Shown here: positions 1-5,202 of the stretch, piece after piece
Position numbering within the stretch: position 1 is the first letter of the stretch
Layout of the letters: the number at the start of each line of letters is the position of its first letter
Assembly: GCA_937911845.1 (NCBI GenBank)
Contig: CALDQF010000289.1
Location: 1-5,202, forward strand
Source: an uncultured Phycisphaera sp.
GTDB lineage: Bacteria; Planctomycetota; Phycisphaerae; Phycisphaerales; SM1A02
Length of the DNA: 5,202 nt
Reading direction: 5' to 3'
Translations under genes and position numbers: made by a program
The notes under the pieces: generated by a model
The model's input: only the letters and a program-made list of their open reading frames with translations
Databases searched by the model: none
Told to the model about the DNA's origin: nothing

Positions 1-1
1 T

Positions 2-1159
2 ATTTTTATTCTGGTTGATGATGAGAACCGAGAAAATGAGGGTGACTTTGTCTGTGCGGCTGAAAATATGACGCCAGAGATTGTGAACTTCCTCATGCGT
101 GTTGGTGCGGGATATCTCTGCGTTGCCATGCGCCCCGAAGATTGCGACCGTCTGGACCTGACCGACCAAGCCAAACGCAATACCAGTGTTTGGGGGACGC
201 CATTCACGGTTTCTGTGGACGGTCACCCTCGACATGGTGTTGGGACCGGGGTGAGTTCTTCGGACCGATCCCAAACCATCAAACTTTTGGCTGACCCGAC
301 CGCATCCTCTGAGGACTTTGTTCGGCCCGGCCATATCAACCCGTTGCGGGCCCGAGAAGGTGGGGTTCTGGTCCGCACCGGACAGACCGAAGGTTCGGTT
401 GACTTGTGTCGATTGGCGGGGCTCCGCCCCGCCGCGGCCATCATCGAGATTGTGAATGAAGATGGCTCCATGGCCCGCATGCCAGACCTGCGCAAGCTGG
501 CGGACGCCCATGGCATTCGTATATGCTCAGTGGAGCAGGTCATTGAATATCGGCTGGGCCGAGAAACGCTGGTCTCCACAATTCCTGAGCTGACCGGAAC
601 GGTGGTCGACACCCCGGAAGGGCCTTTTGATTTGGTCGCGTTTCGAAGTGCGATTGACCCGTTGCCCCATTTGGCTCTCACGATGGGCGGGATTGGTTTG
701 CCCGATGCCAATGGCGACATTCCGCAAATCGACGATCCCGTCCTGGTTCGAATGCATCGCCGAGACGTGTTGGGAGATGTGTTTGGCGCGACCGGACGTC
801 CCGGACAGGATGCCGTCCGGTTGGCGCTGCGTGCGATTCGTGAAGAAGGGCGTGGTGCGCTGGTTTATCTCCGTCCCGAGTCCATGGGAGGGGGCATTGG
901 CGACCTGTTGCATGGCATCCAGCGAGAAGTTGATGACGATCCGAACGCACCGGACCTCACCCGCACCGACGGGGTGGGCGCGCGAGCTCAACCGCCAGCC
1001 CAGAGAGACTTCGGCATCGGAGGACAAATCCTGCGTGCCATGGGGCTCACCCAACTTCGTTTGCTGGCCAGCAGCACCCCGGATTTACCGGGTCTACAAG
1101 CCTTTGGCCTCACCATCACGGGCACGGTCCCGTTTGCGGACGACGAGACCGAAGACTGA
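2..1159 (+). CDS. ribB: 3,4-dihydroxy-2-butanone-4-phosphate synthase with degenerate C-terminal GTP cyclohydrolase II-like domain (5' partial)
   Basis: The N-terminal domain is DHBP synthase, a cytoplasmic enzyme that converts ribulose 5-phosphate to the four-carbon precursor of riboflavin, with release of formate. The frame is open from base 2 and begins inside the conserved DDENRENEGD motif, so roughly 15-20 residues and the start lie left of the window. The ATG at 68 is internal. Further family motifs are TGVSSSDRSQTI (245-280), RPGHINPLRA (323-352) and IIEI (440-451, the substrate-contacting Glu at 446-448). The usual GHTE motif reads GQTE (380-391), replacing a metal-binding His. From about base 600 the protein resembles RibA (TPEGPFDLVAFR, GDVFGATG, EEGRGALVYLR, RDFGIGGQILR). 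However, the three zinc cysteines and the catalytic Asp are absent, so GTP cyclohydrolase II activity is unlikely. This resembles the RibBX-type fusions known from Proteobacteria. A separate RibA elsewhere in the genome is inferred. The stop is convergent with the neighbouring - strand gene, one base away. Confidence 0.93.
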   Translation: MFILVDDENRENEGDFVCAAENMTPEIVNFLMRVGAGYLCVAMRPEDCDRLDLTDQAKRNTSVWGTPFTVSVDGHPRHGVGTGVSSSDRSQTIKLLADPTASSEDFVRPGHINPLRAREGGVLVRTGQTEGSVDLCRLAGLRPAAAIIEIVNEDGSMARMPDLRKLADAHGIRICSVEQVIEYRLGRETLVSTIPELTGTVVDTPEGPFDLVAFRSAIDPLPHLALTMGGIGLPDANGDIPQIDDPVLVRMHRRDVLGDVFGATGRPGQDAVRLALRAIREEGRGALVYLRPESMGGGIGDLLHGIQREVDDDPNAPDLTRTDGVGARAQPPAQRDFGIGGQILRAMGLTQLRLLASSTPDLPGLQAFGLTITGTVPFADDETED

Positions 1160-1171
1160 ATCAGGCGTCCG
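1137..1171. repeat. Inverted repeat straddling the convergent gene ends
   Basis: CGGACG at 1137-1142 and CGTCCG at 1166-1171 are perfect inverted repeats flanking both convergent stop codons, with a 23-base loop. There is no T-run on either side. A role as a bidirectional transcription-end element is possible but weakly supported. No other terminator is visible at this junction. Confidence 0.25.
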
Positions 1172-1781
1172 TACCGGGGATGGGCATGCTGTCAAGCACG
1201 CGGTCCACGATGCCGTAGTCCAGCATCTCGCCCGCGTCGAGCCAGGTGTTGCGTTCGCACGTTGCCGCAATCTCGTCGGTGGTTTTGCCAGAAGCTTCGG
1301 AGTAGATCCCGTACAACGCTTCTCGCATTCGAAGCATTTCACGAGCCTCGATCTCCAGATCGGTGGCTTGGCCTTCCATGACGCCCATCAGCAATGGTTG
1401 GTGCATCAGGTTTCGAGAGTGTTGCAAGGTGAATCTCTTCCCTTTGGTTCCCGAGCATGCGATCAAGGAGCCCATGGAGGCCGCTTGGCCAATGATGTAC
1501 GTGCACACGTCGTTGGGCACAAACTTCATCGTGTCGATGATGCCCAGGCCGGCGGTGACAGAACCCCCGGGTGAGTTCACATACAAGTGAATGTCGGCTT
1601 CGGGGTCTTCGTTGGCCAAGAACAAGAGTTGGGCCACGATGAGGTTGGCCATTTGATCGCCAACCCCTTCGCCTACAAAGACAATTCGGTCTTTCAGAAG
1701 GCGTGAGTAGATGTCGTAGGCGCGTTCGCCACGACCGGAAGACTCGACCACAATAGGAACCAGGGAGTTGTTGGCGCTCAC
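1161..1781 (-). CDS. clpP: ATP-dependent Clp protease proteolytic subunit, paralogue 1 (Asn in place of catalytic Asp)
   Basis: This is a 206-residue ClpP-family serine peptidase, the cytoplasmic barrel that degrades substrates unfolded by ClpX or ClpA/C. The N-terminus is canonical (LVPIVVE, then [19 protein letters not shown] at residues 18-36). NSPGGSV (69-75) supplies the oxyanion region. The nucleophile is Ser102 in GQAASMGS and the general base is His127 in LMHQP. The third triad position, normally Asp in an ERD motif, is Asn178 (ERN, codon at 1248-1250). Such an Asn occurs in some second ClpPs, for example Listeria ClpP1, where it affects activity unless the partner subunit is present. 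The loop after HQP is two residues longer than in E. coli ClpP. The start is GTG, overlapping the upstream clpP stop as GTGA, with a GGAG 8 bases before it, so translation is probably coupled. It is the last gene of the - strand cluster. Confidence 0.95.
   Translation of the reverse strand: MSANNSLVPIVVESSGRGERAYDIYSRLLKDRIVFVGEGVGDQMANLIVAQLLFLANEDPEADIHLYVNSPGGSVTAGLGIIDTMKFVPNDVCTYIIGQAASMGSLIACSGTKGKRFTLQHSRNLMHQPLLMGVMEGQATDLEIEAREMLRMREALYGIYSEASGKTTDEIAATCERNTWLDAGEMLDYGIVDRVLDSMPIPGTDA
1778..1781 (-). other. Stop/start overlap (GTGA) coupling the two clpP genes
   Basis: On the - strand the TGA of the upstream clpP and the GTG start of the downstream clpP share bases in the tetranucleotide GTGA. 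Such overlaps normally let terminating ribosomes restart on the next gene, which favours balanced output of the two subunits. The mechanism is inferred from the layout. Confidence 0.85.
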
Positions 1782-2398
1782 TTCTTGTTCTCCGGGACTT
1801 GGAAGACTTCATCGATCAGGCCGTAGGCCTTTGCTTCATCAGCACTGAAGAACTTGTCGCGTTCTCCATCGGAAGAAACCGTCTCAACATCTTGACCTGT
1901 GTGCTTGGCGAGGATCTCGTTCAGCACGCGCTTGGATTTCAAGATTTGTTCGGCTTGAATTTGAATATCGGTGGTTTGTCCGGTGACTCCGCCGTGAGGT
2001 TGGTGGATCATCACTTTTGCGTGAGGCAGGATGTAGCGTTTGCCTTCATCGCCAGCGGCCAACAACACGGCCGCACCGGAGTACGCTCGCCCGATGCAAT
2101 AGGTGGCCACTTCAGACGAAATGAACCGCATGGTGTCGTAGATCGCCAATGTGTCGTCGACCGCGCCACCAAAGCAGTTGATGTAGAAGTTGATGGGTTG
2201 GCCCTTCTTCTGATCTTCCAGATAGAGCATTTGCATCATGACTCGAGTGGCCGACGCGTAATTGATCTCACCGGTGAGGAAGACCACTCGGTTCTCGAGC
2301 AGGATCTCATCAATGGTCATTTCGCGGGTACGTCGGTAGTCCACGGAAGCTTGGGGCTCCACGAGGGCAACTGGGGGCATCTTGGGTTCGAATTCCAT
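1778..2398 (-). CDS. clpP: ATP-dependent Clp protease proteolytic subunit, paralogue 2
   Basis: This is a second ClpP-family subunit, immediately upstream of the first and also 206 residues from the chosen start. The triad is complete: Ser107 (in GRAYSGAA), His132 (MIHQP) and Asp181 (GERDKFF). The handle region [14 protein letters not shown] follows at 140-153, and AYGLIDEVF lies near the C-terminus. Two otherwise near-invariant surroundings differ. NSPGG is NCFGG (residues 74-78) and GQAASMGA is GRAYSGAA (103-110), which may change substrate-pocket geometry. The N-terminus lacks the IPxVVE-type propeptide and instead has a proline-rich lead ([12 protein letters not shown]). I chose ATG 2398 because AAGGAA lies five bases upstream. 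An in-frame GTG at 2440 would add 14 residues but has no good ribosome-binding site and would cover a hairpin. A mixed barrel with the neighbouring ClpP is the likely assembly, inferred from context. Confidence 0.93.
   Translation of the reverse strand: MEFEPKMPPVALVEPQASVDYRRTREMTIDEILLENRVVFLTGEINYASATRVMMQMLYLEDQKKGQPINFYINCFGGAVDDTLAIYDTMRFISSEVATYCIGRAYSGAAVLLAAGDEGKRYILPHAKVMIHQPHGGVTGQTTDIQIQAEQILKSKRVLNEILAKHTGQDVETVSSDGERDKFFSADEAKAYGLIDEVFQVPENKK
1790..1793 (-). promoter_or_regulatory. Ribosome-binding site of the downstream clpP
   Basis: GGAG on the - strand lies eight bases before the GTG start at 1781, inside the last codons of the upstream clpP. It supports the GTG start despite the non-ATG codon. 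Confidence 0.65.
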
Positions 2399-2403
2399 GG
2401 TGG

Positions 2404-2409
2404 TTCCTT
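2404..2409 (-). promoter_or_regulatory. Ribosome-binding site deciding the clpP2 start
   Basis: AAGGAA on the - strand is five bases before ATG 2398. It is the best Shine-Dalgarno match near this gene and is the reason for preferring 2398 over the in-frame GTG at 2440. Confidence 0.7.
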
Positions 2410-2422
2410 CGATTCCCATATC

Positions 2423-2437
2423 GGCCCATCTTGGGCC
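2423..2437 (-). repeat. Short perfect hairpin between thyA and clpP2
   Basis: GGCCCA-AGA-TGGGCC forms a six-pair, GC-rich stem with a three-base loop in the roughly 53-base gap between the thyA stop and the clpP2 ATG. No T-run follows on the - strand, so it is not a standard intrinsic terminator. It could be an mRNA processing or stability element, or chance. It would be inside the coding region if the GTG at 2440 were the true start. Confidence 0.5.
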
Positions 2438-2451
2438 CACCTGAAGCCGAA

Positions 2452-3246
2452 CTAGACCGCAACTGGCGCTTTGATGTGGGGGTGCGGATCGTAGCCCTCG
2501 AGTTCAAAATCATCTTCCTTGAAGTCCTCAAGGCGGGTGATTTCGGGGTTGAGGTGCATGGTGGGCAGGGGGCGGGGTGATCGGGAAAGTTGTTCCTTGG
2601 CCTGTTCGAGGTGGTTTTCATACAAGTGCGCATCGCCGAAGGTGTGCACGAAGTCACCGGCCTGGAGCCCGGTGACTTGGGCCAGCATCATGGTCAGAAG
2701 GGCATAAGACGCAATATTGAAAGGTACGCCCAAGAACAGATCGGCCGACCGTTGGTACAGCTGGCACGACAGCCGGTCGTCTTGCACATGGAATTGAAAC
2801 AAGGCGTGGCATGGTGGAAGGGCCATGTCCTCAACCTGACCGGGATTCCAAGCACAAACCATATGACGCCGAGAGTGTGGACGATCACTCAGATTCTTCA
2901 CCAGTTGGGCAATTTGGTCAACTGTTCCCCCGTTTGGGTTGGGGAAAGCCCGCCACTGCTGCCCATACACCGGCCCAAGGTTGCCATCTTGATCGGCCCA
3001 TTCATTCCAAATGCGGACCCCGCGTTCCTGCAGCCATTTCACATTGGTGTCGCCTCTGAGGAACCAGAGCAGTTCCACAATCACCGACTTCAGGTGGATT
3101 TTTTTGGTGGTCACCAGCGGGAACCCCTCGGACAGATCAAATCGAATCTGACGTCCGAAGACACCACGGGTGCCAACACCAGTTCGGTCCTCACGGATGG
3201 CCCCATGATCCAGGACCTCTTGCAGCAAATTCAGATAAGCGTCCAT
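2452..3246 (-). CDS. thyA: Thymidylate synthase
   Basis: ThyA converts dUMP and 5,10-methylene-tetrahydrofolate to dTMP and dihydrofolate in the cytoplasm. The protein is 264 residues, the same length as E. coli ThyA, and key residues fall at the same numbers. They are Arg21 (phosphate binding), Glu58 and Trp80, nucleophile Cys146 in PPCHALFQF, Arg126-Arg127 (SRR), Asp169 and Asn177 in [14 protein letters not shown], and His207/Tyr209 in DAHLY. The C-terminus ends KAPVAV, matching the mobile tail that closes the active site. It appears complete and active. The ATG is 20 bases after the stop of the HtrA-like gene. No strong Shine-Dalgarno sequence is visible, which suggests translation coupled to the upstream gene. 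No folA (dihydrofolate reductase), a frequent thyA neighbour, lies within the window. A7 and other short homopolymers occur without breaking the frame. Confidence 0.98.
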   Translation of the reverse strand: MDAYLNLLQEVLDHGAIREDRTGVGTRGVFGRQIRFDLSEGFPLVTTKKIHLKSVIVELLWFLRGDTNVKWLQERGVRIWNEWADQDGNLGPVYGQQWRAFPNPNGGTVDQIAQLVKNLSDRPHSRRHMVCAWNPGQVEDMALPPCHALFQFHVQDDRLSCQLYQRSADLFLGVPFNIASYALLTMMLAQVTGLQAGDFVHTFGDAHLYENHLEQAKEQLSRSPRPLPTMHLNPEITRLEDFKEDDFELEGYDPHPHIKAPVAV

Positions 3247-3266
3247 CGACCAAGGAGTGTCTTCGC

Positions 3267-4403
3267 TCAGCGCCGTGTCGTCAAACTCCTCGCATCGCCA
3301 AGCACTACCTCCACAAGGAGCGTTTCTTGGGTGCTGGGCCGAAAAATTTCGACAGTGATCGATTCGCCCGGCTTGGCTGATCCCAGCCGGCCTCTGACTT
3401 CATCCCCATTTTGGGTGACCCGTCCATCGAGTGAGAGGATCAAATCGCCAGCGCGAATCCCAGCCTGAGCGGCTGGTCCATTGGGTATGACCCGTTCCAG
3501 AGGGGCTGCGGGCCGGTCCAAGCCAACTTGCTCCAAGAACGCCGCCTGATCGGCCCGAACTCGGAAAGGGAACTGGACGCCCAACATCGCGTGGGCGGTC
3601 CGTCCGTAGGCGATGAGATCCGGCACCACCCGTTCAATCAACTCGATGGGAATAGCCAGACCCACGCCCGGCCCGGTGTCTTGGTCCGCCACCGCGGTGC
3701 TCATGCCGACCACCCGACCCAATGTGTCCGTGACAGGCCCGCCTGAGTTGCCGGGGTTGATTGGGGCATCGATCTGAAGGAAGTCTTCAAATGTTGGGCC
3801 GACGCCACTTCGAATCCCAGCCGTCCGCCCCAAACCGCTCACAATTCCGCTGGAGACGCTGAACTTTAATTCGAGAGGCGAACCAAACGCAAAAATTGTC
3901 GTTCCTGCCGGGGGCGCTTTGGACGCCCGTTCTGCCGGAAGCAGTCGACTGCCGTCCAAAGACAAGACGGCAATATCTGTGGCCGGATCAATGCCTTGGA
4001 TCGTGGCTCTTCGAATATCACCGGTCTCCAGTTGAACTTCAATAGATTTGGCTCCACGAATGACATGTTCGTTGGTGATGATGTGCCCGTCTTCGTCCCA
4101 GACCCAGCCTGATCCGTTGGAGACTTCTTCTCGTCGGCCTGTACGCCCTCGCCCATCAACAAATGCCGCTTCGACGATCGCGGTGATGTGCACCACCGAA
4201 GGAGACACTTGTTGGGTGAGGAGCACGCCGGCATCGCTGGCCATTTTGAGCGGCGTGTCTGCAGGCCCATCGCGAAGCGCTTCTACTTTGGCTTTGGTCC
4301 GTGCGTATTCCACTTTGGCGGCAAAATCCGGCCCGAGCCACAGCACCAATCCAGTGATCCCAAGCGTGAGGTAGGCCGGTCGGACGCGGAGGGTGCCACC
4401 CAT
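3267..4403 (-). CDS. Membrane-anchored HtrA/DegS-type trypsin-like serine protease with one PDZ domain
   Basis: This is a 378-residue S1C (HtrA family) protease, predicted to act outside the cytoplasmic membrane in protein quality control or stress signalling. Residues about 10-25 are hydrophobic after Arg6/Arg8, giving a single N-terminal anchor or an uncleaved signal. A short charged helical linker follows (30-45). The protease domain starts near residue 62 ([10 protein letters not shown]). The triad is complete: His113 (TNEHV), Asp143 (ATDIAVL) and Ser220 (NPGNSGGP). GIVSGLGR (187-193) and [17 protein letters not shown] are typical HtrA loops. One PDZ domain spans about 272-372, with LGV near its start (274-276) and the [13 protein letters not shown] core at 315-327. 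One TM segment plus one PDZ is the DegS layout, whereas DegP/DegQ carry two PDZ domains. The symbol is left blank because the exact orthologue is uncertain. ATG 4403 lies two bases after the panB stop (TGACAATG), implying coupling. Confidence 0.94.
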   Translation of the reverse strand: MGGTLRVRPAYLTLGITGLVLWLGPDFAAKVEYARTKAKVEALRDGPADTPLKMASDAGVLLTQQVSPSVVHITAIVEAAFVDGRGRTGRREEVSNGSGWVWDEDGHIITNEHVIRGAKSIEVQLETGDIRRATIQGIDPATDIAVLSLDGSRLLPAERASKAPPAGTTIFAFGSPLELKFSVSSGIVSGLGRTAGIRSGVGPTFEDFLQIDAPINPGNSGGPVTDTLGRVVGMSTAVADQDTGPGVGLAIPIELIERVVPDLIAYGRTAHAMLGVQFPFRVRADQAAFLEQVGLDRPAAPLERVIPNGPAAQAGIRAGDLILSLDGRVTQNGDEVRGRLGSAKPGESITVEIFRPSTQETLLVEVVLGDARSLTTRR

Positions 4404-4405
4404 TG

Positions 4406-5202
4406 TCAGCGCCCACCGTCGCTGGTTTGGTAATCCCCGCCCGCTTGTCGATCAGCCACAGTTTGGATCCATGTTTGCGCCATGGTCGCCAGTGGCGAAA
4501 CCCCATCAACCATGGGGGGGGCAAAGCTGGGCTGCTTTGGTGTGAGTCCAAGCAGGTCGGCGGTGACCACAATTTGTCCGTCGCAGTCGGGGCCCGCACC
4601 ACAACCGATCAAAGGCAACGTTGTGTTCTCACGAATGGCTTGAGCTGCTTCTGGGGTGGCGGCTTCGAGAAGCAGCATCACGGCTCCGGCGTCTTCCATA
4701 TTTTTTGCCGTCTCCGCGAGTTGTTGCCGATTGTCCGAAGTCTTTCCCGCCACGCGATAGCCGCCGGCGCGCTTCACGTGTTGTGGGCGACACCCCAGGT
4801 GCGGCACCGTGGCGATCCCGGCATCGGCCATGGATTTGATCCAACCGGTTCGGCTGTCATCCATTTCAATTTTGACCGCATCAGCGCCACCTTCGGTGAC
4901 AAATCGAGCCGCTGCGCGCAACGCGTCTTCTTCGGTCAGCGCGGCCAAGAATGGAAGATCCGCCATCACGAAAACTCCCGGAGCGCCACGACGCACTGCG
5001 GCGGTCAAGGCCACCATGATGTCCAGTGGCACATGAGTCGTATCGGGGTAGCCCAGGGCAACCTGGGCCAATGAGTCGCCCACCAACAACAAATCGCAAT
5101 GTGGATCAAGCACGTGCATCATTGGCGCTGAATAAGCCGTCAGGCACACAATTTTACGTTGCCCTTTAAGCGATTTAAAATGCCTGATGCGCGCGGACTC
5201 TA
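4406..5202 (-). CDS. panB: 3-methyl-2-oxobutanoate hydroxymethyltransferase (5' partial)
   Basis: PanB transfers a one-carbon unit from 5,10-methylene-tetrahydrofolate to 2-oxoisovalerate to make ketopantoate, the first committed step of pantothenate/CoA synthesis, in the cytoplasm. The reading frame stays open to the right edge and family sequence (RKIVCLTAY) continues upstream of the GTG at 5149, so that GTG is not the start. About 264 residues are visible, and I infer about ten or fewer are missing. Counting from the first full codon at the right edge, the Mg ligands are Asp42 (LVGDSLA), Asp81 (ADLPF) and Glu112 (VKIE). The catalytic Glu is about 179 (LLLEAATPE). TAAVRRGAP, PHLGCRPQ, GGYRVAGK, IGCGAG and DGQIVV are further family motifs. 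The C-terminal end (after PSFAPP) is more divergent, and a run of eight C on the coding strand lies there. It is the first visible gene of the - strand cluster. Its promoter is outside the window. Confidence 0.95.
   Translation of the reverse strand, partial: ESARIRHFKSLKGQRKIVCLTAYSAPMMHVLDPHCDLLLVGDSLAQVALGYPDTTHVPLDIMVALTAAVRRGAPGVFVMADLPFLAALTEEDALRAAARFVTEGGADAVKIEMDDSRTGWIKSMADAGIATVPHLGCRPQHVKRAGGYRVAGKTSDNRQQLAETAKNMEDAGAVMLLLEAATPEAAQAIRENTTLPLIGCGAGPDCDGQIVVTADLLGLTPKQPSFAPPMVDGVSPLATMAQTWIQTVADRQAGGDYQTSDGGR

Noticed and set aside
68..70. ATG as the start codon of ribB
   Set aside because: The essential DDENRENEGD motif lies upstream in the same open frame, so the gene begins before the window.
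627..1574. Long + strand open frame running from inside ribB across the convergent junction into clpP1
   Set aside because: It lies in another frame of two strongly supported genes, shows no recognisable motifs, and has an odd composition. It is a shadow frame.
1579..1588. The ten bases CATACAAGTG also occur in thyA near 2630
   Set aside because: In both genes they encode His-Leu-Tyr within conserved protein motifs. They are chance matches and not a DNA repeat.
1799..2455. A 218-codon + strand open frame antisense to clpP2
   Set aside because: It mirrors clpP2 almost exactly, with no family motif, and its start falls inside the clpP2 3' end. This is codon-usage shadowing.
3099..3105. Seven-T run (A7 in thyA) as a programmed frameshift site
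   Set aside because: It encodes the Lys-Lys of the conserved TTKK segment, and the frame on both sides matches full-length ThyA. There is no stop codon or stimulatory structure to suggest frameshifting.
2590..3468. A 292-codon + strand open frame antisense to thyA
   Set aside because: thyA on the opposite strand is certain, with its full set of catalytic residues. The antisense frame has no recognisable domain.
4403..5074. A 223-codon + strand open frame antisense to panB
   Set aside because: panB motifs and metal ligands are all in the - strand frame. The antisense protein resembles nothing I know.
5147..5149. GTG as the start codon of panB
   Set aside because: Conserved PanB sequence (FKSLKGQRKI) continues in frame upstream of this GTG to the window edge, so the start is outside.

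Overview
The window is a densely coded bacterial segment with no gene-free stretch longer than about 50 bases. It holds six protein genes. One, on the + strand at the left edge, is a riboflavin-pathway gene whose 5' end is cut off. The other five lie head to tail on the - strand. Read in their own direction they are panB (cut off at the right edge), a membrane-anchored HtrA/DegS-type serine protease, thyA, and two adjacent clpP genes. I see no RNA genes, mobile elements, CRISPR arrays, or phage or plasmid signatures.

Organism: base composition is moderately GC-rich and even across the genes. Paired ClpP paralogues and a DHBP synthase fused to a decayed GTP cyclohydrolase II domain fit a free-living Gram-negative-type bacterium. 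My best guess is Planctomycetota, possibly a Phycisphaerae-like lineage. This rests on the general feel of the proteins and not on a search, so treat it as a hypothesis.

Layout: at 2-1159 (+) is a RibB-type 3,4-dihydroxy-2-butanone-4-phosphate synthase with a C-terminal RibA-like domain that has lost its zinc cysteines. Its stop codon is one base from the stop codon of the convergent - strand cluster. That cluster reads panB (5202-4406), HtrA-like protease (4403-3267), thyA (3246-2452), clpP2 (2398-1778) and clpP1 (1781-1161). Gaps are 2, 20 and about 53 bases, then a 4-base GTGA overlap, so a single transcription unit starting right of the window is likely. No promoter is visible inside it.

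How the genes relate: PanB and ThyA both draw on 5,10-methylene-tetrahydrofolate, for pantothenate/CoA and for dTMP respectively. The HtrA-like protease and the two ClpP subunits form a protein quality-control group, one outside the membrane and two in the cytoplasm. The translationally coupled, equally long (206 residue) ClpP paralogues suggest a mixed two-subunit ClpP particle. The points most worth a second look are active-site substitutions: His to Gln at the expected metal ligand of RibB, loss of RibA catalytic residues, Asp to Asn in the ClpP1 triad, and an altered oxyanion and serine neighbourhood in ClpP2. I do not see a wholly new system here.
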